NCBI RefSeq assembly: GCF_000174415.1
Contig: NZ_ACJM01000005.1
Span: 1 to 64,000 of the forward strand
Length of the DNA: 64,000 nucleotides
From: Dethiobacter alkaliphilus AHT 1
GTDB taxonomy: Bacteria; Bacillota; Dethiobacteria; Dethiobacterales; Dethiobacteraceae
Direction: 5' to 3'
Under the pieces are notes generated by a model, which was not told the DNA's origin, ran no database searches, and worked only from the letters and a program-made list of their open reading frames with translations. Of this stretch, positions 15,574-23,656 are shown piece by piece; the stretch's first letter is position 1; every line of letters starts with the position of its first letter. The position numbers and the translations under genes are program-made.

Positions 15574-17748
15574 ATGCATTGTCTGGAAGGGACCCTGGAA
15601 CGAATTACATATTATAACGAAGAAACGCTGTTTTTGGTGGCGCGCCTGCGCTGTGCCGATGATGGCTTAAACACCATAATCGGTAATATGCCAAAGTTTG
15701 CAGTGGGTGAGCGACTTAAAGTGCAGGGCGACTGGTTCCAGCACAAAGAGTTCGGTCGCCAGTTTAAGGTGCAACAATACGAAGTTGTCCTGCCGCATAA
15801 TGAAAAAGGCATTGAGCGGTTTCTTGCCTCCGGTCTCATTAAAGGCGTGGGCCCTTCCACCGCGGAAAAAATCGTGGAGCATTTTGGAGTGGATGCTCTG
15901 GAGATAATTGAAAATGACCCGGGCAGGCTGTGTGAAGTTGAGGGAATCGGGGTAAAAAAGGCCGCCACTATTTCAGACAGTTTGGCGGAGCGTCAGGAAA
16001 TTATGAAAGTGATGACCTTTTTGCAAAGCTATGGCGTGACCATCGGTTTTGCTACCCGTATTTATCGTAAATACGGCGAGGAAACGGTGGCCCGGGTCAG
16101 TGAAAACCCCTATCGCCTGGCAGAAGATGTGTTTGGTGTGGGTTTTAAAACCGCAGATAAAATGGCTCTGGAGATGGGGATAACCGCCGACTCACCCCAC
16201 CGCATCCGGGCCGCACTGTTATATTTACTAAAAGAGGCACAGGATGAAGGCCATGTTTTCCTGCCACGGGACAGTTTGCTGGAAAAGACGGTGGAGGCAT
16301 TGTCCACCGGAGACAGTCCGCTGTCAACGGAATCGGTGCAGTCTCAACTGGAGAAGCTTTGCCAGGGCGGGCAGCTGATGCAGGAGGAATATGAGGGAGA
16401 GGCCGCGGTATACCAGGCTCCTTTATACTACGCTGAGCGTTATGTGGCTCAGCGCCTGCGGGAAATCGCTTCCTATCAGCTTTCTTTGGATACCGTTAAT
16501 CTGGGCAGGGTGGAGGCAGAGGGGATTAATCTGGCTCCCGCTCAAAAGCAGGCGGTGCAGCAGGCTCTGGACACCGGTTTATTAGTGGTCACCGGCGGCC
16601 CCGGTACAGGAAAAACCACCACCATCCGTTCTTTGCTGGCCCTTTTTCAGCAGCATGGGCTGGAGGTGATGCTGGCTGCACCCACGGGGCGGGCCACAAA
16701 AAGAATGACGGAAGCCACCGGAATGGAAGCTAAAACCATTCACCGGCTGCTGGAGTATGCCCAAACCGAAGGGGAGGGGTTTTCTTTCCAGCGCAATGAG
16801 GAGCGGCCGCTTAAAAGCCATGTGGTTATTGTGGATGAAGCGTCCATGGTTGATTTGCTGCTGTTTTACCATTTACTCAAAGCTATCCCCCCCGGTTGCA
16901 AGCTGATTCTGGTGGGTGATATGGACCAGCTGCCTTCGGTGGGCGCCGGTAACGTGCTGCGGGATATTATTAATTCTGAAGCGGTGCCGGTTGCTAAGCT
17001 GGACCGCATCTTTCGCCAGTCCGGCGAAAGTGCCATCATCAGCAATGCGCATCGCGTTAACCAGGGGGAAATGCCGCAGTTAAACGGGGAGGCCACCGAT
17101 TTTTTCTTCATCAATGAGAAAGACCCGGAACAGATTCTGGGCATGATTCTGGATTTATGCGGACGCCGCCTGCCCAAATATAAAAACAGCGATGCCATCG
17201 CCGATATTCAGGTGCTTTCCCCCATGCGACGCCACCTGCTGGGGGTTGATAACCTAAACGTCCACCTGCAGAAAACCCTGAATCCGCCGGCACCTTTTAA
17301 AACAGAGATGAAAGGCGGCGGCACCAACTTCCGCCTGGGCGACAAAGTAATGCAGATTCGCAATAATTACCAGAAAGAAGTGTTTAACGGCGATATCGGC
17401 TTTATTTCCTTTATCAACAAAGAGGACGGGGAAATGATCGTCCGTTTCCCCGATGTGGCCGGAGCGCGGGAGGTGATTTATGATCAGGCTGAACTGGACG
17501 AGCTGTCTTTGTCGTACGCGGTGTCTGTTCATAAAAGTCAGGGCAGCGAATATCCCATAGTAGTTCTACCGGTAGTTACACAACACTACATATTGTTACA
17601 GAGGAACCTACTTTACACAGCAATTACCCGTGCTAAGGAACTTGTTGTTTTGGTTGGAACAAAAAAAGCATTGGCTATCGCAGTAAAAAACAACAAGGTA
17701 GAGGCACGCTACACCAGGTTAGCGGCCAGGCTGGCCGAAAAGACTTAG
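15574..17748 (+). CDS. recD2: RecD2 family 5'-3' DNA helicase
   Basis: 724-residue SF1B helicase. The N-terminal region carries an OB-like part and two helix-hairpin-helix motifs, LIKGVGPSTAEKI and VEGIGVKKAATI. Walker A is GGPGTGKT (residues 341-348), motif II VIVDEASMVD, motif III LILVGDMDQLPSVGAG, and the C-terminal UvrD-like motif SYAVSVHKSQGSEYPIV. RecD2 enzymes act without RecBC in DNA repair and replication restart. The ATG at 15574 follows GCGGAGGGG; the frame extends 34 codons upstream without support. It is 17 bases from comFC, a common clostridial arrangement. Confidence 0.93.
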   Translation: MHCLEGTLERITYYNEETLFLVARLRCADDGLNTIIGNMPKFAVGERLKVQGDWFQHKEFGRQFKVQQYEVVLPHNEKGIERFLASGLIKGVGPSTAEKIVEHFGVDALEIIENDPGRLCEVEGIGVKKAATISDSLAERQEIMKVMTFLQSYGVTIGFATRIYRKYGEETVARVSENPYRLAEDVFGVGFKTADKMALEMGITADSPHRIRAALLYLLKEAQDEGHVFLPRDSLLEKTVEALSTGDSPLSTESVQSQLEKLCQGGQLMQEEYEGEAAVYQAPLYYAERYVAQRLREIASYQLSLDTVNLGRVEAEGINLAPAQKQAVQQALDTGLLVVTGGPGTGKTTTIRSLLALFQQHGLEVMLAAPTGRATKRMTEATGMEAKTIHRLLEYAQTEGEGFSFQRNEERPLKSHVVIVDEASMVDLLLFYHLLKAIPPGCKLILVGDMDQLPSVGAGNVLRDIINSEAVPVAKLDRIFRQSGESAIISNAHRVNQGEMPQLNGEATDFFFINEKDPEQILGMILDLCGRRLPKYKNSDAIADIQVLSPMRRHLLGVDNLNVHLQKTLNPPAPFKTEMKGGGTNFRLGDKVMQIRNNYQKEVFNGDIGFISFINKEDGEMIVRFPDVAGAREVIYDQAELDELSLSYAVSVHKSQGSEYPIVVLPVVTQHYILLQRNLLYTAITRAKELVVLVGTKKALAIAVKNNKVEARYTRLAARLAEKT

Positions 17749-17765
17749 TCTGGGAGGCGAAAATT

Positions 17766-18461
17766 TTGAGCTTGCTGACACCATTGTTAGATTTGTTGTT
17801 CCCGCCGCGCTGTATTTTCTGCCGCAGCCGTAATCATTTGGAAAACGAAATCGGTACCGTGTGTGACCCCTGTCTGGAAGAAGTCAGTGACCCCCAAAAT
17901 TGCTGCCGGCGGTGTGCCTATCCTCATGTTGGCCAGGCCGAAGTTTGCTCCGCCTGTGGAGACCGCGCTTTTTCGTTTTCCGCCGCCTGTTCCGTCAGCC
18001 TTTACAGAGGAAAACTAAAGAAAGCTATCCATAAATACAAGTATAAAGGTGGAAAGGATTTGGCGGGCCCGCTGGGGCAGTTAGTATCCCGGCAGGTAAG
18101 GCGCAGCCAATGGCCGGCGCTGGGGGCAGTGGTTCCGGTGCCGCTCCATCCAGATAAATTGTTGGAGCGGGGGTATGATCAGGCTCTGCTTTTGGCACAG
18201 GTAATTGGCGCGGAGTTGGAGCTGCCGGTGAAAAAAAGCCTCATCAGGACCAAATCCACAGATAGCCAGACAAAGCTGGGCGCAGCCCATCGTTGGAACA
18301 ACGTTGCCGGTGCCTTTGACACGGACCCGGACATTGAGCTGCCCAAACGGGTGTTGTTGGTTGATGATTTGCTCACCACAGGTGCCACCGCACATTTTGC
18401 GGGCCAGACACTCTTAAAAGCAGGGGTTGGCGAGGTTTATGTGGCCGTTGTGGGAAGATAG
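17766..18461 (+). CDS. comFC: ComF family phosphoribosyltransferase-like protein
   Basis: 231-residue ComF protein. The N-terminal zinc-ribbon-like part has CxxC pairs (CIFC, CDPC, CRRC, CSAC). The C-terminal phosphoribosyltransferase-like domain has VLLVDDLLTTGATAHFAGQ. Also seen are YKYKGGKDLAGPLG and VPVPLHPDKLLERGYDQA. ComFC is needed for transformation in competent Firmicutes, though its biochemical role is unsettled. The start is TTG behind TGGGAGGCG. comFA is not adjacent, so this may be a stand-alone copy co-transcribed with recD2. Confidence 0.9.
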   Translation: MSLLTPLLDLLFPPRCIFCRSRNHLENEIGTVCDPCLEEVSDPQNCCRRCAYPHVGQAEVCSACGDRAFSFSAACSVSLYRGKLKKAIHKYKYKGGKDLAGPLGQLVSRQVRRSQWPALGAVVPVPLHPDKLLERGYDQALLLAQVIGAELELPVKKSLIRTKSTDSQTKLGAAHRWNNVAGAFDTDPDIELPKRVLLVDDLLTTGATAHFAGQTLLKAGVGEVYVAVVGR

Positions 18462-18476
18462 TCACATTGACTTTTT

Positions 18477-18505
18477 TGCCAATTTATGATAAATTTATGC
18501 TGTGT
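18477..18505 (+). promoter_or_regulatory. Promoter of the cold-shock gene
   Basis: TTGACT (18477-18482), 17 bases, TAAATT (18500-18505). The transcript would have a leader of about 40 nt containing ATGCT...AGCAT, which can form a hairpin before the ribosome binding site. Confidence 0.55.
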
Positions 18506-18550
18506 TAATGCTTTTGCAGTAGCATAGTTTTATTTCAGGAGGAATGTAAA

Positions 18551-18748
18551 TTGCTCGGAAAAGTAAAGTGGTTTAACCAGGAAAAAGGGTACGGTTTCAT
18601 CGAAAGAGAAGACGGTGGGGATGTATTCGTTCATTATTCCGCAATTCAGCAGGAAGGCTTTAAATCTCTGGCTGAAGGGGAAGAAGTTGAATTTGAAATT
18701 GTTGAAGGCACCCGCGGACCGCAGGCAGCTAACGTTGTAAAACTGTAG
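18551..18748 (+). CDS. Cold-shock domain protein
   Basis: 65-residue cold-shock protein, a single OB-fold nucleic-acid chaperone. The RNP1 motif is KGYGFIE and RNP2 VFVHYSAI. The start codon is TTG with AGGAGGAATGTAAA upstream. It is transcribed alone from its own promoter to its own terminator. Typical Csp proteins melt RNA secondary structure and are often induced by cold or in stationary phase. Confidence 0.95.
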   Translation: MLGKVKWFNQEKGYGFIEREDGGDVFVHYSAIQQEGFKSLAEGEEVEFEIVEGTRGPQAANVVKL

Positions 18749-18779
18749 CCAGCGATGGCAGTGAAATTATATGAGGATA

Positions 18780-18811
18780 AAAAATCCCAAAGAAATTTGG
18801 GATTTTTTTAA
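18780..18811 (+). terminator. Terminator of the cold-shock gene
   Basis: AAAATCCCAAA pairs with TTTGGGATTTT around GAAA and ends in a T run. Confidence 0.9.
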
Positions 18812-18916
18812 TCCCCGCTTTTTCTTAAGTTATTTATCTTTTGTTAAGCTATTTTGGGCAGGATTTTTATAGACTAAAGGTTAATACTAGAAAAAAGCGG
18901 GAAGGAGATGAGCGAG

Positions 18917-19450
18917 ATGAAATTGATTCTACGCGGCAAAAATATTGAGGTGACCAACGCTTTAGAGGAGTATGTGAATAAACGGATTGGTAAAATAGAC
19001 AAGTATTTTGATGTTGATACAGAGGCACAGGTAACGCTTACTGTGGAGCACGGGATGCACAGAGTAGAAGTTACCGCTGCCATTGAGGGAATGATCCTGC
19101 GTGCGGAGGAAAGCACAGGTGATATGTATGCATCCATCGACAGTGTGGTGGATAAGTTGGAAAGGCAGATTGCCAAATATAAGACCCGCATAAACCGTAA
19201 AGCACGGCAGGGAGGCGGCATTAAAGCCATGAATGAACTGCCGCAGGTGGAAGATGAAGAAGAAGACTGGGATGTGGTGAAGACAAAACGCTTTGTGGTG
19301 AAGCCCATGCCGGTGGAGGAAGCAATTCTGCAGATGAATTTGCTGGGCCACGACTTCTTTGTCTTCATGAACGCCGATAATGAGGATGTTAATGTTATTT
19401 ACCGGCGTAAAGACGGCAAGTACGGCTTAATTGAACCGGCTCTCAAATAA
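18917..19450 (+). CDS. hpf: Ribosome hibernation promoting factor, long form
   Basis: 177-residue long HPF. The N-terminal RaiA/HPF domain (to about residue 95) starts MKLILRGKNIEVTNALEEYV. A linker rich in Glu follows, then the C-terminal dimerisation domain with TKRFVVKPMPVEEAILQM and NVIYRRKDGKYGLIEP. Long HPF dimerises 70S ribosomes into 100S particles in stationary phase. AAGGAG at 18902-18907 places the start at ATG 18917 rather than the ATG at 18908, which abuts that site. It is followed by a large terminator. Confidence 0.94.
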   Translation: MKLILRGKNIEVTNALEEYVNKRIGKIDKYFDVDTEAQVTLTVEHGMHRVEVTAAIEGMILRAEESTGDMYASIDSVVDKLERQIAKYKTRINRKARQGGGIKAMNELPQVEDEEEDWDVVKTKRFVVKPMPVEEAILQMNLLGHDFFVFMNADNEDVNVIYRRKDGKYGLIEPALK

Positions 19451-19460
19451 ACAATAAGGA

Positions 19461-19530
19461 AAGACACCCCTTGGTAGACACACGGCGGAAAAACCGTGTA
19501 GAATACTAAGGGGTGTTTCTTTTTTTCTAA
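19461..19530 (+). terminator. Long bipartite terminator after hpf
   Basis: An outer stem AAGACACCCCTTGGTA / TACTAAGGGGTGTTTCTT encloses an inner hairpin ACACGG...CCGTGT, then seven T. The outer stem alone is about 15 bp, longer than needed for a simple terminator. Confidence 0.8.
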
Positions 19531-19566
19531 AAACAGCGATGAAGTGATAACAGGGAGGTTTTGCAA

Positions 19567-20667
19567 ATGATAGATGTGGTGATTTTTGAAGGTAACGAAG
19601 CTCATAGCGCTGTGGAAGAGATGCTGATTTGTGCCCGGCGCGCAGCACTGCAGGATAATTTGGCCAAACTACTGTCTTTGCCCGAAGTGGGACGGGTGTT
19701 TTTGTCCACCAACCAGCCGGAGATTGCCGCCCTTGCCGGCAGTGAGGTACATATAGAGATGAATGAAGCGGCGCCGGCAGACTTTCATTTTGGCCGGGAA
19801 CTGCTGCGTTTGGTACAGAAGCATCAGATGCAGGCGGTGATATGCCTGGGGGGAGCGGCCCTGCCACTGGTACAACGGGAAGAATTGGCCGAAGCCTGCC
19901 GTCGCGTCCTGGAAAAGCAGGGTCGCTATGTCACCAATAATGTCCAGTCTGCAGACATGGTGGCTTTTAATCCCGCAGAGGTGCTGAGCCGGCATGAACT
20001 GCCTGCCACCGATAACGCCCTGGTTTTGCTTTTGCGCTATGATGCCCGTTTTGAGCAAAATCTGATGCCCACTACACTGGGAACCCAGTTTGATATTGAT
20101 ACACCATCAGATCTTTTGGTGCTAGCTGACTCCCCCTTCGGCGGGCCCCATTTGCGCAAAGCCCTTGATGAACTGCAGTTAGACACCACTGCTGTGAGAC
20201 GGCTCAAAGATGTTTTAAAAAGCAATTATCCCGACGTGGCCATGATTGGACGTATTGGCGCGCCGGCCATTGCCCGCATTAACCATAACTTTAAAGTGCG
20301 CCTGCGCATTTTTTCCGAGGAACGGGGCATGAAGGCCCTGGGACGGCTGGACAGAAATGAAGTGGTGTCGCTGTTGGGTTTTTGGCTGGAAGAAATAGGG
20401 CCGGACCGTTTCTTTTCCTATCTGGAACAAACGGTTGACGCCGCACTTATAGATACCCGGGTCCTGTTTGCCCATATGAAACAGCCCCTTAGCGATGCGG
20501 ACCGTTTTTATTCCGATCTGGGTGACTATGAAAAGGTGCAGAATCCCTTTGTCCGGGAATTTACCCGGGCTGCCACCCAAAGTAAAATACCAGTACTGTT
20601 AGGCGGCCATTCTCTGGTAACCGGCTGCATTTGGGCTTTCGTGGAAGAAATTGGCTGTATGATTTAG
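19567..20667 (+). CDS. Uncharacterised protein, possible NTP-transferase-like fold
   Basis: 366-residue soluble protein I cannot place with certainty. The first 180 residues alternate strands and helices (MIDVVIFEGN, VGRVFLSTNQPE, AVICLGGAALPLVQREE, YVTNNVQSADMVAF, GTQFDIDTPSDLLVLA). The DTPxDL-like ending recalls MobA-type nucleotidyltransferases, but the usual N-terminal GGxSxRMG loop is absent. The C-terminal half contains IGRIGAPAIARINHNFKVRLR and PVLLGGHSLVTGCIWAFVEEIG. GGGAGG eight bases upstream supports the ATG at 19567; an in-frame TTG is at 19561. A weak hairpin (TTCCTagttAGGAA) follows the stop. Confidence 0.7.
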   Translation: MIDVVIFEGNEAHSAVEEMLICARRAALQDNLAKLLSLPEVGRVFLSTNQPEIAALAGSEVHIEMNEAAPADFHFGRELLRLVQKHQMQAVICLGGAALPLVQREELAEACRRVLEKQGRYVTNNVQSADMVAFNPAEVLSRHELPATDNALVLLLRYDARFEQNLMPTTLGTQFDIDTPSDLLVLADSPFGGPHLRKALDELQLDTTAVRRLKDVLKSNYPDVAMIGRIGAPAIARINHNFKVRLRIFSEERGMKALGRLDRNEVVSLLGFWLEEIGPDRFFSYLEQTVDAALIDTRVLFAHMKQPLSDADRFYSDLGDYEKVQNPFVREFTRAATQSKIPVLLGGHSLVTGCIWAFVEEIGCMI

Positions 20668-20802
20668 AGCTAATTTTCCTAGTTAGGAAGGATTTTCACA
20701 TACTGGGTCGAAATATGGTTAGTAGTATTGAAATTTCTGCCAAATAAGTTTTAAATTTCGGGGGAGCACATCCAAAGTTCATACAGAGATGGAGGGGTTG
20801 AA

Positions 20803-21444
20803 TTGGCCGATGCTCCAAAGGAAATCAGGCTTGCTGAATGTGAGAACCTGATTAAACAGATACGCGATGTGATATCGGTAAATATTGTGCTCGGCGATAA
20901 TAAAGAAATCGAAGAGATTCATATCCTGGCGGAAGATACCAGAAACGCCAAACAATTGGTTCGGGATGTGGAAACTCTGCTTCGCGTCGAGTACGGGTTG
21001 GATCTTGATCATAAAAAAATATCCGTTGTTCAACTCAAAAACGAGCAAAAGCTTTTGCAGGACAAGCGTGTCAAATTTACAGCCATCCAGTATTCCCTGC
21101 AGGGGAGTCAGTTGGAAGCTCTGGTTGAACTTACCTCGGACAAGCGTTCCTGTCAGGGAAAAAGCTGCGGCGTAAATTCCAGTTCAAACCGGTTACGCCT
21201 CTTTGCCGAAGCTACCCTTAATGCGCTCAATGATTTTCTGGATTCCGGCACCACCGTGTTTCTTGAAGATGTGGTGCAATACCCAATGGGGAGGCGCAAC
21301 ATGATTTCCGCCGCCCTTACATATATGCAGGGTCCCAGCGAAGAGTATCTGGTGGGCAGCGCCCTGATTAAACAGGATGAAAAAGAAGCGGTGGTCAGAG
21401 CCACCCTCGATGCCATCAACAGACGCATTCCTATTGATATTTGA
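20803..21444 (+). CDS. Uncharacterised conserved protein upstream of HD-GYP gene
   Basis: 213-residue soluble protein with no family I recognise. It seems to be built of two alpha/beta halves. The first has NIVLGDNKEIEEIHILAEDT, resembling a small ferredoxin-like or ACT-like fold. The second has TTVFLEDVVQYPMGRRNMI and AVVRATLDAINRR. A middle segment contains two cysteines (SCQGKSCG). The TTG start follows GGAGGGG at 20791-20797. It lies just upstream of the structured micro-ORF locus and the HD-GYP gene, but shared transcription is uncertain. Confidence 0.7.
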   Translation: MADAPKEIRLAECENLIKQIRDVISVNIVLGDNKEIEEIHILAEDTRNAKQLVRDVETLLRVEYGLDLDHKKISVVQLKNEQKLLQDKRVKFTAIQYSLQGSQLEALVELTSDKRSCQGKSCGVNSSSNRLRLFAEATLNALNDFLDSGTTVFLEDVVQYPMGRRNMISAALTYMQGPSEEYLVGSALIKQDEKEAVVRATLDAINRRIPIDI

Positions 21445-21457
21445 CATTTATCATAGC

Positions 21458-21668
21458 AAAAAAAAGGGACCGACACTCTCCTTTAACCCCGAGCGAAGCG
21501 GTTTACCTGCCGTCATCTAGCGGACCACGGTAGAGGAAACCGTAAAGGGGGCTTTCTCAATGGCAAAAGTTATCCGTGCTATCGTAGCGCTGGCGACTCT
21601 CGTACTTGCTGGTGGTGCTGCTTTTAAGTGGTTCTAAAACCTTACTAAGAAGTCGGTCCTTTTTTTAT
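21458..21668 (+). ncRNA. Structured locus enclosed by long inverted repeat, with micro-ORF
   Basis: AAAAAAAGGGACCGAC (21459-21474) and GTCGGTCCTTTTTTT (21652-21666) are inverted repeats with one extra G, so the 3' arm is also a terminator tail. Inside, CTCCTTT (21478-21484) pairs with AAAGGGG (21544-21550), the ribosome binding site of a 25-codon gene. Between them CGGTTT/AAACCG and TGCCGT/ACGGTA form a further stem with a 13-base apical loop. The layout fits a regulatory leader or structured RNA. It matches no riboswitch class I know. Confidence 0.55.
21560..21637 (+). CDS. 25-residue hydrophobic micro-protein
   Basis: A very short gene beginning MAKVIRAIVALATLVLAGG and ending AAFKWF: one membrane-spanning helix with a Lys/Arg start and an aromatic end. 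AAAGGGGG (21544-21551) nine bases before the ATG is a good ribosome binding site, although it can pair with CTCCTTT upstream. The size and composition resemble type I toxin peptides or small membrane regulators, but I recognise no family. It is bounded by the long inverted repeat described for 21458-21668, and the HD-GYP gene starts 46 bases after its stop. Confidence 0.55.
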   Translation: MAKVIRAIVALATLVLAGGAAFKWF

Positions 21669-21683
21669 ATTTTGGAAGAGATT

Positions 21684-22937
21684 ATGTCATTTAAAGAAGA
21701 GCCACTTCAAATCAAAATATATATACTTTTCGTAACTTTGATAGGGCTAATTGTATTATATTCAGATCGCCCTGATTTTAGAGAGCTTGGCTTGCACTTT
21801 TTCTTGTTTGTAATCCTGTATATTATATTAGAGCACCTCGACGTACCTATTCCTCGCGGCCAAGGTTATGTATCGGTTAGCTATGCAATCAGCCTTGCAA
21901 TGTTAATCATTTTTGGCCCTACAGCAGCAGCCTGGGGAAGTGCTGCACTTATTTTCCACGTTAGAACATTTAAATTTTTCCGCACTAAACTTCACCGGAT
22001 GATTTTTAATGCTGCACAGATGGCTATTGCAACAAGAGTTGCTGGTGAAATTTTTGTCTTACTGGGTGGAACGGTTGGAAACATCTCTTTATCTATTGAT
22101 CTGCTGCCAATCACAATTAGTGTTTTTATATATCTTTTAGCGAACACTATGCTGGTAATGACCGTAATTTCTTTATCGGAGAAGCGGTCATTTCTTGGCG
22201 TCTGGTTGACCAGTTTTAGCTGGTCTGTGCCCAACCTTCTGGCAACTGCTTCTTTAGGTATCCTGATTGCTGCTGTACATCTTAACATAGGTTTTTACGG
22301 AGTCTTGATGCTATTAATACCGTTGATGGTTGCACGACACACATTTATTATGTATATTGACATGCGCAACCAATACATCAGCACTATTAAAGCATTAACC
22401 AAGGCCATCGACGCCAAAGATCATTATACTCACGGTCATTCGGAGCGGGTGGCACAATACACCGTACAGATTGCTCAGGAGTTAAAACTGCCGGAAGACT
22501 TTGTAGAGAAACTGGAGTACCTGGCATTAATGCATGATATCGGTAAAATCGGTATTCCGGAGCAGATTCTCAATAAGCCCAGCCGGTTGTCTGATGATGA
22601 ATTTGATCTGGTACGGTCCCACTCGGCAGTGGGGGCGGAGATTATCAGTAATATTAAATTTATCGGTGAGCATGCCGATATTGTGCGCCATCATCATGAA
22701 CGCATCGACGGACGTGGCTATCCTGATAACCTGCCGGGGGATAAAATGTCACTGGGAGCAAAGATTGTGGGTGTGGCCGATGCTTTCGATGCCATGACTT
22801 CGGAACGCATCTACAGTAATCCCATGAGTAAGCAGGAAGCTGTGGCCGAGCTGCGGCGCTGCTGTAATACTCAGTTTTGCGAACAGGTGGTTAATGCTTT
22901 TGTTAAAGTTTTGCGGCGCAGGGGGGAAATCGAGTGA
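21684..22937 (+). CDS. Membrane-anchored HD-GYP phosphodiesterase
   Basis: 417-residue protein. Residues 1-220 form about six hydrophobic helices of an integral sensory region. The C-terminal HD-GYP domain follows HTFIMYIDMRNQY. It has HSERVAQYT, H284-D285 in LMHDIGKIGIPE, HHHERIDGRG, and the signature G345-Y346-P347. HD-GYP enzymes hydrolyse cyclic di-GMP. The ATG at 21684 is chosen with GGAAGAG just upstream; an open extension upstream overlaps the micro-ORF. The DUF5317 gene starts in a 4-base overlap, so translation is coupled. A c-di-GMP riboswitch lies 16 kb downstream. Confidence 0.9.
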   Translation: MSFKEEPLQIKIYILFVTLIGLIVLYSDRPDFRELGLHFFLFVILYIILEHLDVPIPRGQGYVSVSYAISLAMLIIFGPTAAAWGSAALIFHVRTFKFFRTKLHRMIFNAAQMAIATRVAGEIFVLLGGTVGNISLSIDLLPITISVFIYLLANTMLVMTVISLSEKRSFLGVWLTSFSWSVPNLLATASLGILIAAVHLNIGFYGVLMLLIPLMVARHTFIMYIDMRNQYISTIKALTKAIDAKDHYTHGHSERVAQYTVQIAQELKLPEDFVEKLEYLALMHDIGKIGIPEQILNKPSRLSDDEFDLVRSHSAVGAEIISNIKFIGEHADIVRHHHERIDGRGYPDNLPGDKMSLGAKIVGVADAFDAMTSERIYSNPMSKQEAVAELRRCCNTQFCEQVVNAFVKVLRRRGEIE

Positions 22938-23479
22938 TTGTCCTGGGAATTCTCCTGGCTGTGGTGGTAGGCCTACTGCGAGGGGGGAAACTGGCGCGGC
23001 TGGGTGATGTTAGCCTGAAAGCCATGCCTTTGGTGTGGGTGGCATTAGTGATGCGGGCCTTGGTGGGTGTGGTGGAGAATGCAGGTTTTACCTATGCACC
23101 GGGACTGCAAATTGCAGCCTATATCCTTTTTTTCTATGCGGTTTGGCTTAATCTGGCTCAGCCCGGGATTAAACTGTTTGGGCTGGGGAGCCTGCTGAAT
23201 TTTGTGGTGATTGCGGCCAACGGGGGCAGAATGCCGGTTTCCGCTGATGCCATTGCTGCGGCGGGCGGTAGCGGTACCCCTACGGGAACCCATGTTTTGC
23301 TGACGGAAGGAACACGACTCTGGTTTTTAGCTGATGTGATTGCCCTGCCAAGGATCTCGCCGGTGGCGCAGGTAATCAGTGTGGGTGATATCCTGATTGT
23401 GATGGGTGTGTTTCTTTTTATCCAGCGGCGGATGGTGGGAGAGGAAGAGCCTGCCGTACTTGTATCAGCCAAGAAATAA
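22934..23479 (+). CDS. DUF5317 membrane protein
   Basis: 181-residue membrane protein with about five hydrophobic segments, matching DUF5317. It contains NGGRMPVSADAIAAAGG in a loop and LTEGTRLWFLADVIALP. The function is unknown. The GTG start overlaps the HD-GYP stop by four bases (GTGA), so the two proteins are probably made together. A terminator follows 25 bases after the stop. Confidence 0.82.
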   Translation: MIVLGILLAVVVGLLRGGKLARLGDVSLKAMPLVWVALVMRALVGVVENAGFTYAPGLQIAAYILFFYAVWLNLAQPGIKLFGLGSLLNFVVIAANGGRMPVSADAIAAAGGSGTPTGTHVLLTEGTRLWFLADVIALPRISPVAQVISVGDILIVMGVFLFIQRRMVGEEEPAVLVSAKK

Positions 23480-23503
23480 TGGTAAAATAACGGTGGATTC
23501 TGC

Positions 23504-23529
23504 AAAGGAACCGAAAGGTTCCTTTTATT
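23504..23529 (+). terminator. Terminator after DUF5317 gene
   Basis: AAAGGAACC pairs with GGTTCCTTT around GAAA, followed by TATT. It directly abuts repeat copy 1. Confidence 0.85.
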
Positions 23530-23630
23530 GTACCGGTAGGAAATTAAAACGCTTCGCAGTTTGCGAAGCTGCTAAGGAAACCGGTATGGAAAAGCGCGCG
23601 TTGAGGGAACTTAATAAGCGCGCCTTTCTT
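23530..23630 (+). repeat. Three-hairpin dispersed repeat, copy 1
   Basis: 101-nt element. Stem 1 TACCGGT / ACCGGTA encloses stem 2 CTTCGCA / TGCGAAG and the conserved CTGCTAAGG. Stem 3 is GCGCGC / GCGCGC with a loop starting TTGAGGGAAC, ending CTTTCTT. It begins where the preceding terminator ends and stops 26 bases before secA. Related copies lie at 34372-34467 and 47725-47823. Confidence 0.85.
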
Positions 23631-23656
23631 AATTATACAAAAATGGAGGGTATTGC

